NCBI GenBank assembly: GCA_002842035.1
Contig: PHBP01000004.1
Span: 186,001-250,000 of the forward strand
Source: Candidatus Cloacimonetes bacterium HGW-Cloacimonetes-2
GTDB taxonomy: Bacteria; Cloacimonadota; Cloacimonadia; Cloacimonadales; Cloacimonadaceae
Direction: 5' to 3'
Length of the DNA stretch: 64,000 nt
Shown here: positions 46,305 to 55,999 of the stretch, in pieces
How positions within the stretch are numbered: the stretch's first letter is position 1
Layout of the letters: every line of letters starts with the position of its first letter
Translations under genes and position numbers: made by a program
Notes under the pieces: generated by a model
What the model was told of the DNA's origin: nothing
The model's database searches: none
What the model saw: the letters and a program-made list of their open reading frames with translations, nothing else

Positions 46305-48659
46305 ATGCCCGGTTTGCCCCCAATTTGGTACATTGCGCCAATTGGAGCAATATCAGCTCTTAGTTTTGCTTTCCTGTTCTTTAAAATGATACAACGATCA
46401 GATCCCGGGAATCCCCGGATGCAGGAGATCGCCGGATACGTTCGCGAGGGTGCATTTGCCTATCTAAAGCAGCAATACAAAGGCGTCTCGATCTTCTTTG
46501 CTGTCGTACTCGCAATCTTCTTCTATATGGTTTACGGGCTCAAGATCCTGGATCCAATGATCCCCTGGGGTTTCCTGAGTGGCGGCATTATGAGTGGTCT
46601 GGCTGGATTCATCGGTATGAATACTGCGACAATGGCATCAAACCGCACAGCCCAGGCTTGCTCTGAAAGCCTCAACAAAGGCCTCAAAGTAGCCTTCCGG
46701 GCAGGCAGTGTGATGGGATTGGTAGTCGTGGGGCTCGCATTGTTTGATATGTCCGCCTGGTGGCTGATTCTCCGCTATGTAATGAACTATGAGTTTCAGA
46801 CCATTGCAGTGGTGATGCTTTCCTTTGGAATGGGCGCTTCCACCCAAGCTCTCTTTGCCCGTCTGGGCGGTGGTATATATACCAAAGCTGCGGACGTGGG
46901 TGCTGATCTGGTCGGTAAAGTCGAAGCAGACATCCCCGAAGATGATCCCCGCAATCCTGCGACTATTGCAGATAATGTGGGCGATAACGTTGGCGATGTT
47001 GCAGGTATGGGTGCTGATCTTTATGAAAGCTATGCTGGATCGATCCTGGCTACTGCCGCGCTGGGTATGAGCGCAGTGCTCCAGATTGCAGCACGTCAGC
47101 CCAGTTTTGCCGCTAATATGTTCAATTTTATTGCAGCTCCGATGATTCTGGCAGGCATAGGTGCTTTGCTCTCGATCATTGGTATCTTCCTGGTCTCTAC
47201 CAAGGAAGACGCCGGTATGAGCGATCTGATGAAATCCCTGAACAAATCAGTCTGGGTATCCTCGATCCTGATTGCTGTAGCATCCTATTTCCTTACTCGA
47301 GCGCTCCTCCCGGAGAAGTACTATTTTGGCGTATTCCTCTCCTCTGTGGTTGGCCTGGTAGCAGGAGTCCTGATCGGTTGGACTACAGAATTGTACACCT
47401 CTCACAGCTACAAGAGCACTCGCAACATCTCAAAGCAAGGTGAATACGGCTCTGCCACAGTGATACTGGAAGGCATCTCAGTTGGGATGAAATCCACCGC
47501 TGCACCCGTCATTATCATATCAATTGGTATAGTCATAGCATTCGTTGCAAGCCACGGTTATGAAGTGGTCGAGATGGGGCTCTATGGCATCGGCTTTGGA
47601 GCTGTCGGAATGCTGGCAACCCTGGGTGTTACCCTTGCGATGGACGCCTTTGGCCCGATTGCCGATAATGCCGGAGGCAATGCCCAGATGTCCTATTTGC
47701 CCAAAGAAGTCCGCGAACGCACAGACAATCTGGATGCCGTAGGAAATACAACCGCTGCTATCGGCAAGGGTTTTGCCATTGGCAGTGCTGCACTTACTGC
47801 GATGGCTCTGATGGCTGCCTATCTGGAAAAGGTACGCGAGAGCTTTGGTGAGATTGCCAAAAACCTCGGTGAAGTGCAGATCCTCAATATCGACTACGGT
47901 AATTACATAGAAAAGATCGATGCATCCAAGGCTTCGCTGATAGACTTTATCCAATACTATCAGATCAATCCGCTCAATCCCAAGTTCCTGCTGGGTATCT
48001 TCGTCGGTGCGATGGTGACCTATGTCTTTTCCGCGCTTACGATTAAGGCAGTGGGTCGGGCTGCCGGCCTGATGGTCAAGGAAGTTCGCCGTCAGTTTAC
48101 CACCATGCCCGGTATCCTGCAGGGTAAGACCAAGCCGGATTATGCCAATTGCGTAAAGATTTCTACCATTGGTGCGCAGAGAGAGATGGTCTTACCAGCT
48201 CTGATCGGCATTATTACCCCGATTATCACAGGATTGTTGTTTGGAGTAGCCGGCGTGATAGGCGTCCTGATCGGTGGACTCACAACCGGCTTTGTATCCG
48301 CAGTGATGATGAACAACGCTGGTGGCGCTTGGGACAATGCCAAGAAATACGTCGAAACAGGCCAATTAGGAGGTCCCGGATCAGCAGTTCATAAGGCGAC
48401 AATAGTCGGTGATACGGTCGGCGATCCTTTCAAAGATACCGCCGGACCTTGCATAAACATCCTGATCAAGCTGATGAGTATGGTCTCGATCGTCTTTAGC
48501 GGCCTGATCGTCACATACTCTCCCAAGATTGAAAAGCTCTATACACCGGTTTACAACAACAGCCACAAGATTGAGCTCAAATATGATAATCCCCAGCTTG
48601 CACCGGTTGAAAAGCCAGTAGAAACAGCCCCGGTGCAAAGCCCAAATCCCAGCAACTGA
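46305..48659 (+). CDS. hppA: Membrane-bound ion-translocating pyrophosphatase, K+-dependent type
   Basis: A 784-residue polytopic enzyme (about 16 helices) that couples pyrophosphate hydrolysis to pumping of H+ or Na+. The active-site signature [19 protein letters not shown] and [19 protein letters not shown] are exact, as is [12 protein letters not shown] near the C-terminus. The [20 protein letters not shown] segment has Ala where K+-independent enzymes have Lys, so K+ dependence is predicted, and with it possible Na+ transport. AAGGAGG precedes the ATG. The C-terminal extension of about 40 residues is polar and proline-rich. Confidence 0.96.
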   Translation: MPGLPPIWYIAPIGAISALSFAFLFFKMIQRSDPGNPRMQEIAGYVREGAFAYLKQQYKGVSIFFAVVLAIFFYMVYGLKILDPMIPWGFLSGGIMSGLAGFIGMNTATMASNRTAQACSESLNKGLKVAFRAGSVMGLVVVGLALFDMSAWWLILRYVMNYEFQTIAVVMLSFGMGASTQALFARLGGGIYTKAADVGADLVGKVEADIPEDDPRNPATIADNVGDNVGDVAGMGADLYESYAGSILATAALGMSAVLQIAARQPSFAANMFNFIAAPMILAGIGALLSIIGIFLVSTKEDAGMSDLMKSLNKSVWVSSILIAVASYFLTRALLPEKYYFGVFLSSVVGLVAGVLIGWTTELYTSHSYKSTRNISKQGEYGSATVILEGISVGMKSTAAPVIIISIGIVIAFVASHGYEVVEMGLYGIGFGAVGMLATLGVTLAMDAFGPIADNAGGNAQMSYLPKEVRERTDNLDAVGNTTAAIGKGFAIGSAALTAMALMAAYLEKVRESFGEIAKNLGEVQILNIDYGNYIEKIDASKASLIDFIQYYQINPLNPKFLLGIFVGAMVTYVFSALTIKAVGRAAGLMVKEVRRQFTTMPGILQGKTKPDYANCVKISTIGAQREMVLPALIGIITPIITGLLFGVAGVIGVLIGGLTTGFVSAVMMNNAGGAWDNAKKYVETGQLGGPGSAVHKATIVGDTVGDPFKDTAGPCINILIKLMSMVSIVFSGLIVTYSPKIEKLYTPVYNNSHKIELKYDNPQLAPVEKPVETAPVQSPNPSN

Positions 48660-48678
48660 TACACTGATATTATCCCCG

Positions 48679-48713
48679 GACGGCTTGTCATATCGGCAAG
48701 CCGTCTATTTTTT
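48679..48713 (+). terminator. Rho-independent terminator of hppA
   Basis: GACGGCTTG at 48679-48687 pairs with CAAGCCGTC at 48697-48705, followed by TATTTTTT. It lies 20 bases after the stop codon. Confidence 0.9.
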
Positions 48714-48994
48714 GCCCCGCTATCTTCCCCTCCGCTGCTCCCTCTCCAATAAGGACGCAAACCTACCAATGTATTCATTCACTTCTGCGCTCCCTTTCGC
48801 TTGATATGAGCTAAAGCTATGCAAAGTTTGTGCTTGCTGCTTGTTCATACAGGATTCAAGCAGGATTCGTCCATCCTGGAAGCAGGAATCGAAGGAGAGA
48901 CTATTTACTATCGGAGATGTGAATCTTTGATTGACAAAATAATCAGTCTCCTGTTCCTTGTAATTCCTTGAGAAATCAGTTTGGAGATTGAATT
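48714..48994. other. Gap between hppA terminator and tdk
   Basis: No gene seen. It contains two near-repeats, CAGGATTCAAGCAGGATTCG and GAAGCAGGAATCGAAGG, at about 48850-48895, which resemble the CAGGAAT-type modules elsewhere. TTGACAAAATAATCAG at 48930 may be part of the tdk promoter. Confidence 0.4.
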
Positions 48995-49555
48995 TTGAAC
49001 ATAATAAATAATCATACGGGTTGGATCGAAGTGATCTGCGGTAGTATGTTCAGCGGTAAGACCGAGGAATTGATCCGCCGGATCAGACGCGCAGAGTATG
49101 CCCGGCAAAAGGTTTTGGTATTCAAGCCTGTCATAGATAATCGCTATGACAAAGTAAATATCGTCTCCCACTCCCAGATGCAAGCTCCCTCCATACCGAT
49201 CGAGGATGCCTCCGAGATACTGGGCTATCTCACCGAAGATGTCAAGATCATTGCCATAGACGAGGCTCAGTTTTTTGCGGAGAATATCGTAGCAATATGC
49301 AACGAATTGGCAGACAAAGGCTATCGGGTCATCGTAGCAGGATTGGATCAGGATTACAAGGGAGAGCCCTTTGGCTATATGCCACAGTTGCTTGCTATTG
49401 CCGAATACGTGACCAAGAATCTCGCCATCTGCGTAGTCTGCGGCAATCCGGCAAATCGGACGCAGCGCACTATTCACAAGGGAGATCAGATATTGGTAGG
49501 CTCTACCGAGGCTTACGAAGCTCGTTGCCGTAATTGCCACGAGATTCTGGATTAG
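48995..49555 (+). CDS. tdk: Thymidine kinase (type II)
   Basis: A 186-residue salvage enzyme phosphorylating thymidine. Walker A is [11 protein letters not shown], Walker B is AIDEAQFF, the lasso-region zinc ligands are CVVCGNP and CRNCHE. The start is TTG at 48995, with GGAG about nine bases upstream; no ATG is available in the right position. It is followed after three bases by a YggT gene. Confidence 0.95.
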   Translation: MNIINNHTGWIEVICGSMFSGKTEELIRRIRRAEYARQKVLVFKPVIDNRYDKVNIVSHSQMQAPSIPIEDASEILGYLTEDVKIIAIDEAQFFAENIVAICNELADKGYRVIVAGLDQDYKGEPFGYMPQLLAIAEYVTKNLAICVVCGNPANRTQRTIHKGDQILVGSTEAYEARCRNCHEILD

Positions 49556-49558
49556 AGT

Positions 49559-49816
49559 ATGAATTCAGGCTTCCTTATCGTAGTAATCCTCAGGCTTTTG
49601 CAGATTTATAACTACCTGATACTGGCAAGAGTCCTGCTCTCGTGGTTTATCCGGGATCCGATGAATCCGATTTACCGCTTTCTATGGAGCATTACAGAGC
49701 CTGTTCTCAGTCCCATTCGCAGAATTCTGCCCCAAATGGGCGGCTGGGATTTCTCGCCGATCGTGGCTTTCTTGCTGATCGACTTGTTATCAAGATTTCT
49801 AATTAGTATTTTATAG
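49559..49816 (+). CDS. YggT-family membrane protein
   Basis: An 85-residue protein with two hydrophobic segments (IVVILRLLQIYNYLILARVLLSW and FSPIVAFLLIDLLSRFLIS) and the family motif ITEPVLSPIRRILP between them. YggT proteins are often encoded near cell-division genes, and here divIVA follows directly. Confidence 0.88.
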   Translation: MNSGFLIVVILRLLQIYNYLILARVLLSWFIRDPMNPIYRFLWSITEPVLSPIRRILPQMGGWDFSPIVAFLLIDLLSRFLISIL

Positions 49817-49830
49817 ATTCGGGAGGATCG

Positions 49831-50415
49831 ATGCCATTAACCCCACTAGATATCAGACATCAGGAATTCAGTGGCCAAATGTTTGGCTATAGCAAAAAGG
49901 AAGTGAGAGCCTTGCTGGAACAGATCGCCAGCGAGATGGAAACCACCTTCCAGCAAAAAGAACGCGAGCTGCAAAAAGCACAACAGATGCAGTATGAAGT
50001 CAAGCAGGAAGCTGTCCAGGCATCCAACGCCGTGGAAGACCTGAAGCGTCGTGAAGAGCTGATCAGCCGCACCCTCGTCTTTGCCGAAAAGACCAAAGCG
50101 GATATCATCGGAAACGCTCGCAAAGAAGCGGAAAATATCATTCACGAAGCAGAGCTCAAGGCAAAGCGGGTAATTCAGGAAACCAAGCAGTACCTGAACG
50201 TCCTCGATCACCAATATATGCACCTCAAAGAGCAAAAACGCCAGTTCCTGATGCAGTTTAGAGTCGAATTGCAGACCTTTATGGATCGCATAGGCAAAGA
50301 CCCTCTCCTCACCAAAGAAGCCGAGCAGATGCTGGATAGTGAATTCAAACGCATCAAAGACGAGATCCAGCCTCAGATCGAGCACAACGAGAATAAACCT
50401 CAGAACCAAGGATAA
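49831..50415 (+). CDS. DivIVA-domain coiled-coil protein
   Basis: A 194-residue protein with an N-terminal DivIVA domain (LTPLDIRHQEFSGQMFGYSKKEVRALLEQIASE) and a long coiled coil to about residue 170. In Gram-positive bacteria DivIVA marks curved membrane; its role here is not established. The ATG has GGAGG six bases upstream. YggT plus DivIVA next to each other is a common pairing. Confidence 0.88.
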   Translation: MPLTPLDIRHQEFSGQMFGYSKKEVRALLEQIASEMETTFQQKERELQKAQQMQYEVKQEAVQASNAVEDLKRREELISRTLVFAEKTKADIIGNARKEAENIIHEAELKAKRVIQETKQYLNVLDHQYMHLKEQKRQFLMQFRVELQTFMDRIGKDPLLTKEAEQMLDSEFKRIKDEIQPQIEHNENKPQNQG

Positions 50416-50420
50416 GAAAC

Positions 50421-51230
50421 TTGAATTATAGAGATACGGCAACCTGGCTAAAGCAGCAGCTTCCCCTCATCCCGTCCTTTGGCATCATTCTGGGCACGGG
50501 ATTGGGTAATATGGCAGATATCTATCCTGTCCTGGCGGAATTCCCTTACAAAGACATTCCAGGTTTTGTGCAGAGCACTGCCCCTTCTCACAAAGGCAGG
50601 CTGGTACTGGTAGAAATCTCCGGCGAGCCCGTCCTGGTAATGCAGGGAAGATTCCACTACTACGAAGGCTACAAGATGAGCGAGGTGGTCTTTCCCACCC
50701 GCGTGATGGCAGCTCTGGGAGTACAGGCCCTGATCGTGACCAATGCAGCAGGAAGCCTCCGCGAAGAGCTCAGCCCCGGAACAATTGTTCAGATCACAGA
50801 TCACATAAACTTTATGGGCGCCAATCCCCTGATCGGTGAAAATGACGATAACCTTGGCGAACGCTTCCCCTCGATGAATGGTCAATACGATCCGGAGCAT
50901 CGCCGTATCTGTGACGAACTTGCCAAAGAAATGTCCATCGAGACCAGGCACGGAATCTATATCGGGGTCACTGGGCCCAGCCTTGAGACTCGTGCCGAAT
51001 GCGCCTTCTTCGCTCAGATTGGTGCAGATCTGGTAGGAATGTCAACCGTTCCTGAAGTCATCGCTGCCCGCCACGCCGGGATGAAAGTTTTGGCATATTC
51101 CATTGTGACAAACTACAGCAATCTCTTCCACGATCTTCCCCACTCCCAGGATGAGATCCAGGCCAATGCAGCTATCGCAGCAAAGAACCTCAGGACCCTT
51201 TTGGAGAGATTCATAGCCACTATCGGCTGA
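50421..51230 (+). CDS. Purine nucleoside phosphorylase (trimeric, PNP-I)
   Basis: A 269-residue enzyme of purine salvage that cleaves nucleosides with phosphate. Motifs are LGTGLGNM, HKGRLVLVEISGEPVLVMQGRFHYYEGY, TNAAGSL, GVTGPSLETRAECAF and the base-binding region with E and N (LVGMSTVPEVIAARHAGMKVLAYSIVTN). The start is TTG at 50421 with AAGGATAAG upstream. It follows divIVA by five bases. Confidence 0.94.
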   Translation: MNYRDTATWLKQQLPLIPSFGIILGTGLGNMADIYPVLAEFPYKDIPGFVQSTAPSHKGRLVLVEISGEPVLVMQGRFHYYEGYKMSEVVFPTRVMAALGVQALIVTNAAGSLREELSPGTIVQITDHINFMGANPLIGENDDNLGERFPSMNGQYDPEHRRICDELAKEMSIETRHGIYIGVTGPSLETRAECAFFAQIGADLVGMSTVPEVIAARHAGMKVLAYSIVTNYSNLFHDLPHSQDEIQANAAIAAKNLRTLLERFIATIG

Positions 51231-51340
51231 TTTCAAGCGTTTAATCACCCTCATACAGATATCCTAAGCTTTAGGAACAAAATTTGCTTTGTATCCTATT
51301 GATGTTCAAGTAGGTCTTATTGAGCATCAGAGGAGATATA

Positions 51341-53410
51341 ATGAAGCGTAGCTTACTGATCATAGTTTTGGCATACGCAGCAGTATTCCTAAGTGCGACA
51401 GGCGTAGTTGTAAACAGGCTGAGTACCTCGTTTGAGATCGCCCGCCTCAATACCTGCGATTTTGAAGTAAACGTAAGCAATCAGACGGCACAGGTCAAGG
51501 TCACCGAATCTTTTACAAACACAAGTCCCTGGCGAATAATGCCCAGGCTCTACTTTCCGCTTCCCCGGGGAGCCAATCCCAATACCCTGAGATGGAACTA
51601 CGGAGATCAATGGCATCAAGCCTATATCGGTGGAGTTCCACAAGGAGCACCCGGCGGTCCCACTCAATTCCCGGACAATTTCATCGTCTATATCCAATTG
51701 ATGCCGGTGATTTTTGACGCTCCGGATTCTCTCGAGAGCGGTGCCAGCATCATCTTTGAGCTTAGCTACGTTCAGCAGCTAAATAGCAATTTCGGCAGCT
51801 TTACCCTGAATCTAAAGAACGACTATCAGCTAATGCAGGCTGCTCCCCTAGCCAGGCAATCTCTGAATCTAAACCTCCAATCAATCGAGCAGATTACGGA
51901 TTTTGATATCCTTGATATCAATGCCCAGACTTCTTTTACAGGCAATACAGCCAGCGCTACCTTCAATCTGCTGAATCAACCTGCAAACAACAATTACCGA
52001 TGTATATGGCAGCTCCAAACTGGTAATCCTACCTCCTGGGGACTCAGCACAATGCTGGACGAAGCCCCTGATGGGCAAGCTCCCGGCTTCTTCCTCTACA
52101 ACCTTACAGAAGAAAGTATTCCGGCAGATTCCACTTATGCCCTCCGGATCAATCTGGTAATTGATGTCTCCGGGAGTATGACCTTTGAAGATCGCCTCAC
52201 AAATGCCAAACAGGCAGCGATCTATGTAATCAACAACCTTGGTCCAAATGACTATTTCAACATCATCCTCTTCGATCACGTCACCCATCCGCTCTGGAGC
52301 GCTCTGAGGCCAAATACTTTCCCAAACCGTTCACAGGCAATCAGCTTTATCAATAGCTATACGATCACCAGCCTCAACGGCACCAATCTCTACGCAGGAT
52401 TGCAGCAAGCTCTGCATCAGTTTACCCCGCCTGCACAGGGGATAAAGAACTGCGTAATGCTGCTCTCGGATGGACAGCCAAACGTTGGCGTTACGGATAC
52501 CTATGAGATCGTCACACGGGTAAATAGCCACGTCGCAACCTATCACATCGAGCCCTACATCTTTTGCTTTGGCGTAGGCTCCGAGGTCAATTACCAATTG
52601 CTAAACGCTTTGGCTCAGCATCACCGTGGCCTGGCGATCTTCCTGGAAAGCGCTGAAATCACTACTGTGATCCCCAGCTTCTACGATGTAATGAGAAATC
52701 CCACACTACAGAGTGCAATCATCACAATAGGCCCCGCAGGCAGCGCTTTAGAAATCTTCCCGGATCCTGTACCTACGATTTATGGTGGGATGCAATACCG
52801 AATTCTGGGACGCTATACCGTCCCCCAAAATCTGGCTATCTCGGTAGATGGCTACCACGAAGGAGATTTTGTCTCTTTCAATTATGATTACCAGCTCTCT
52901 GCTGCTGATAGCACCAGTCTGGGCTTTATCCCCAAGCTTTGGGCAAGCGCCAAGATCGACAAGCTGCTGATCGATTATTACCAGCTTAGCCCCGGCTCTC
53001 CCCAAGCGGTCGCCCTCAGGCAGCAGATCATCGATCTTAGCATAGACTACCAGGTAGTCTGCATATTCACCAGCTTCGTGATCGATCCTCCGGTGGAAAA
53101 CGATGAAGAGCTAAACAGCCCTCTCTGTCCCATCAAACAGCTCAAAAACTATCCCAATCCTTTCAATCCCTCCACCACCATCAGCTTTGAAGTCAGCTCT
53201 GATCTCTATGAAGACGCAGAGCTGAGGATTTACAATGTCCGTGGCCAGCTGGTCTATATCAAAAAGATCAGGCTCAATGGCAAGGGACTCTACGAAGTCC
53301 GGTGGGATGGCAAAGATCTCCAGGATAGAGCTGTCTCCAGCGGATTATACATTTACACACTGCGTGTGGGAGATTACATCCTGCATTCCAAGATGACCCT
53401 TTCAAAGTAA
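51341..53410 (+). CDS. Secreted VIT/VWA-domain protein with C-terminal sorting domain
   Basis: A 689-residue protein with signal peptide (SLLIIVLAYAAVFLSA), an N-terminal VIT domain (about 25-190; VTESFTNTSPWRIMPRLYFPLP), a VWA domain with the MIDAS motif DVSGSM (about residue 277), and a type IX-like sorting domain at the end (LKNYPNPFNPSTTISFEV ... GLYIYTLRVGD). It resembles inter-alpha-trypsin inhibitor heavy-chain-like surface proteins, and is likely an adhesive or matrix-binding protein. The ATG at 51341 has AGGAG seven bases upstream. Confidence 0.88.
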   Translation: MKRSLLIIVLAYAAVFLSATGVVVNRLSTSFEIARLNTCDFEVNVSNQTAQVKVTESFTNTSPWRIMPRLYFPLPRGANPNTLRWNYGDQWHQAYIGGVPQGAPGGPTQFPDNFIVYIQLMPVIFDAPDSLESGASIIFELSYVQQLNSNFGSFTLNLKNDYQLMQAAPLARQSLNLNLQSIEQITDFDILDINAQTSFTGNTASATFNLLNQPANNNYRCIWQLQTGNPTSWGLSTMLDEAPDGQAPGFFLYNLTEESIPADSTYALRINLVIDVSGSMTFEDRLTNAKQAAIYVINNLGPNDYFNIILFDHVTHPLWSALRPNTFPNRSQAISFINSYTITSLNGTNLYAGLQQALHQFTPPAQGIKNCVMLLSDGQPNVGVTDTYEIVTRVNSHVATYHIEPYIFCFGVGSEVNYQLLNALAQHHRGLAIFLESAEITTVIPSFYDVMRNPTLQSAIITIGPAGSALEIFPDPVPTIYGGMQYRILGRYTVPQNLAISVDGYHEGDFVSFNYDYQLSAADSTSLGFIPKLWASAKIDKLLIDYYQLSPGSPQAVALRQQIIDLSIDYQVVCIFTSFVIDPPVENDEELNSPLCPIKQLKNYPNPFNPSTTISFEVSSDLYEDAELRIYNVRGQLVYIKKIRLNGKGLYEVRWDGKDLQDRAVSSGLYIYTLRVGDYILHSKMTLSK

Positions 53411-53434
53411 GCATAGCTATTTGCCAATACCTCC

Positions 53435-53467
53435 GGAGAGACCGTTTACCGCGGTCTCTCCTTTGTT
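53435..53467 (+). terminator. Rho-independent terminator after the VIT/VWA gene
   Basis: GGAGAGACCG at 53435-53444 pairs perfectly with CGGTCTCTCC at 53452-53461, followed by TTTGTTTT. Confidence 0.88.
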
Positions 53468-53579
53468 TTATCGGCTACTGACCACTTCAGAACTTGCTGC
53501 TTTTTTTTATATTGACAGCCAGAGCAATCTAAGAATAGTTGAAAAACTAGATAAATGGTTTATAAAAGAGGAGCTGATA

Positions 53580-53981
53580 ATGGCCGGAAAGAAATTGACG
53601 CCAGAGAGATTGAAGCACTACGAGTCAGTGATTATGGCTGAGCTCAAAGAAAGCGTCGCCTATATCGAGAATATAAACAAGGATCAGAGCATCGGAGCCC
53701 GCGAAAGCAGCGGCGATCTCTCTTCCTATGCCTTTCATCAGGCAGATCAGGGTTCTGATACAAACCTGATGGAGCAAAACGTAATGCTGATGGAGCAGGA
53801 GCGCGAAAAGATCCGCCAGCTCAATGACGCTCTGCATCGCATCTACGATGGCGTCTTCGGTATCTGCGAAATGTGTGGTGAAAATATCCAGGAGACCCGC
53901 CTGGACGTAATCCCCTATGCCCGCAATTGCTTTGATTGCACAGAGAAAATGGAAGACAAAAAGAGGAAACAAAGACGCTGA
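53580..53981 (+). CDS. DksA/TraR-family zinc-finger protein
   Basis: A 133-residue protein with a coiled-coil N-terminal part and a C-terminal zinc finger (CEMCGENIQETRLDVIPYARNCFDC), the layout of DksA/TraR proteins that modulate RNA polymerase. The DxxDxA tip motif of DksA is not evident. The ATG at 53580 has AGAGGAG upstream; the longer open frame upstream runs through the preceding terminator and is not used. lspA follows immediately; the pair is common in many phyla. Confidence 0.85.
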   Translation: MAGKKLTPERLKHYESVIMAELKESVAYIENINKDQSIGARESSGDLSSYAFHQADQGSDTNLMEQNVMLMEQEREKIRQLNDALHRIYDGVFGICEMCGENIQETRLDVIPYARNCFDCTEKMEDKKRKQRR

Positions 53982-54545
53982 ATGCACAGCCCCAAGTATA
54001 ACCCCAAGCCCGCTTTTCTCTTGATGGCTCTGGTCATCATCCTGGATCAGCTTACCAAAGTCTGGGCACGCATCTCGCTGCAACTGGGAGAATCCGTCCC
54101 CATTCTGGATAGTATCTTTGGCGAGACTTTTCGCCTTACCCTGGTCCAAAACACCGGCGCTGCTTTTAGCCTCTCTCCCGGATCCCCTGTGTTCAACCGG
54201 ATTTTCTTTATCGCCACAGCTCTTTTGGCATCTGTCTTTATCATCTGGTTGCTCTATCAAAATAGCAGCAAGCTCCAGGTAACTGCCTTTGGCCTTGTCC
54301 TGGGTGGAGCCTTGGGCAATGCCATCGATCGCGCCGTGATCGGCAGCGTTACCGATTTCTTCGATGTCAATTTCCCCGATTTCATTATGCACCGTTTCCC
54401 CATCTTCAATATAGCCGATAGTGCCATCTTTATAGCGATGGTGCTCCTCATCTTTGAGATGATCTTTCTATCAGAAAAATCCAAAGGCAAGATCGAGCCT
54501 CTGCCCGAATTGCCGGAAATAGATTCAAACAACAAGGAGATATAG
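53982..54545 (+). CDS. lspA: Lipoprotein signal peptidase (signal peptidase II)
   Basis: A 187-residue membrane aspartyl protease that removes the signal peptide of lipoproteins. Four helices, LDQLTKVWA, LVQNTGAAFS, GGALGNAIDRAVIGSVTDFFDV (catalytic Asp) and FPIFNIADSAI (second catalytic Asp) are all present. The ATG follows the preceding stop codon directly. Several lipoproteins in this window would be its substrates. Confidence 0.95.
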   Translation: MHSPKYNPKPAFLLMALVIILDQLTKVWARISLQLGESVPILDSIFGETFRLTLVQNTGAAFSLSPGSPVFNRIFFIATALLASVFIIWLLYQNSSKLQVTAFGLVLGGALGNAIDRAVIGSVTDFFDVNFPDFIMHRFPIFNIADSAIFIAMVLLIFEMIFLSEKSKGKIEPLPELPEIDSNNKEI

Positions 54546-55988
54546 ATGAAGCGTTTTCTGATTCTCTTGATAGCGGTTGCGCTTGCCGGGCTCAGCTATG
54601 CCCAGGTACTCACCTGCTACGATGTTCAGTTTACTACATCAGCCAACGGTAACTCACCCTATCTGAATCAAGTGGTCACCGTTGAAGGAATAGTGGTAGC
54701 CGAGAAGTTTTACACCGGCACCAACACCTCAAATTACGGATTTGTGATTTCCGATCCCGAGGGCGGTCCTTGGAGCGGCCTCTTGATCTTTACAAACCGT
54801 TATTTCCCCCAGATAGGCGATAGAGTATCCGTTACCGGCTCTATTGCGGAGTATTATGAATTTACAGAGATGACCAGCGTAAGCGCTTACTCTGTGATCT
54901 CCACCGGCAATGCTCTTCCCGCCCCCGCCTTGATCACCACCGGCACTCTTGCCAATGCTGCCACAGCGGAGCAATGGGAATCCTGTTTTGTCAAGGTCGA
55001 AGATGTCAATATCACTGCCGCTCCCAATAGCCATCAGGAGTTTTATATCAATGATGGTACCGGAGCTGCCCAGGTAGACGATCAATGCTTCCCCCGCAGC
55101 GGTTTCTTCTGGCCTGCCGGAGTAGCAGTAGGGCAATCCTGGGCTCGCATCCAGGGAGTAGTGGATTTTTCCTTTGATTACTATGCGATCAATCCCCGCA
55201 CTCTGAATGACATCCTTCAGATCGATAGCGTTGCCAATGCCCAGATCCGCATCCCAAATCAGACAGCTGAGCTCGATGCAAATATCGCTGTCCCCGTTAT
55301 GACCTCCCGTCTCAAGCTCGCCTGGGGCCTATCCGGCTTTGAAGCCAAGATCAAGATCGATCCTGCCAAGCTCGAACTGCTCGGCCTCGATATCACTTCC
55401 ACCGTGATCACCCAGATGCCTGCTGATCCCACCATTTCTGCCGATGGCACAGAGATCACGATAGTCTTCGCTTCTCAGGAACCCATCGTTTCCAATGCCG
55501 ATGAAGCACCGCTGATCAATCTGCTTTTCAAGACCGTCAGCTATGGCGAAGCCTGGATAGATTTGCTCAGCTTCAAATACGACGAGACTGCTGTCGCCTC
55601 GCTCACCCGCGGCAAGATTTCCATCCCGATCCGCGAGAATATCGCCTGGCTCAATATTGGCAATCAGCAGAATAGCCGCAATATCTTTGATCCCACTCTC
55701 AATCAAAAGCTGATCATAGAATACGGCAGCAAAGTCGGCTCTACCGGCGTCAATGCCCGCGTCTATGTCCGCATCTACGATGGCAAAGGCCGCTTGGTCG
55801 CCACCCCTGTAAACAAGGTCATCTCTTCTGCCCTCGGATTTGAGAATTTTGAATTTGACGGACGTGACTCGATGATGAATTATCTGGAGCCCGGTCTCTA
55901 CTACTGCCATCTGGAGATAGTGGAGCGTGAAACCGGACGCAAATACAATACCACCCAGCCCATTGTGGTAAGGGCAAATCTCAAGTGA
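54546..55988 (+). CDS. Secreted OB-fold/cohesin-like protein
   Basis: A 480-residue exported protein (signal peptide RFLILLIAVALAGLSYAQ). The N-terminal 200 residues look like the nuclease-associated OB-fold seen in secreted Bacteroidetes proteins (VVTVEGIVVAEKFYTG, GDRVSVTGSIAEYYEFTEM, FYINDGTGAAQV). A middle region is cohesin-like (RLKLAWGLSGFEAKIKIDPAKL), and the C-terminus resembles a FlgD-like Ig domain (VRIYDGKGRLV ... FEFDGRDSMMNYLEPGLYYC). No nuclease domain is seen. The ATG follows lspA directly. Confidence 0.65.
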   Translation: MKRFLILLIAVALAGLSYAQVLTCYDVQFTTSANGNSPYLNQVVTVEGIVVAEKFYTGTNTSNYGFVISDPEGGPWSGLLIFTNRYFPQIGDRVSVTGSIAEYYEFTEMTSVSAYSVISTGNALPAPALITTGTLANAATAEQWESCFVKVEDVNITAAPNSHQEFYINDGTGAAQVDDQCFPRSGFFWPAGVAVGQSWARIQGVVDFSFDYYAINPRTLNDILQIDSVANAQIRIPNQTAELDANIAVPVMTSRLKLAWGLSGFEAKIKIDPAKLELLGLDITSTVITQMPADPTISADGTEITIVFASQEPIVSNADEAPLINLLFKTVSYGEAWIDLLSFKYDETAVASLTRGKISIPIRENIAWLNIGNQQNSRNIFDPTLNQKLIIEYGSKVGSTGVNARVYVRIYDGKGRLVATPVNKVISSALGFENFEFDGRDSMMNYLEPGLYYCHLEIVERETGRKYNTTQPIVVRANLK

Positions 55989-55999
55989 GGGAGCATATA

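Noticed and set aside
51266-51285. CCTAAGCTTTAGG palindrome after the purine nucleoside phosphorylase gene as a terminator.
   Set aside because: The stem is short and A/T-rich and no T-run follows.
53421-53579. Extended N-terminus of the DksA-like protein.
   Set aside because: The extra frame passes through a strong terminator and the ATG at 53580 has a good ribosome site and matches family length.
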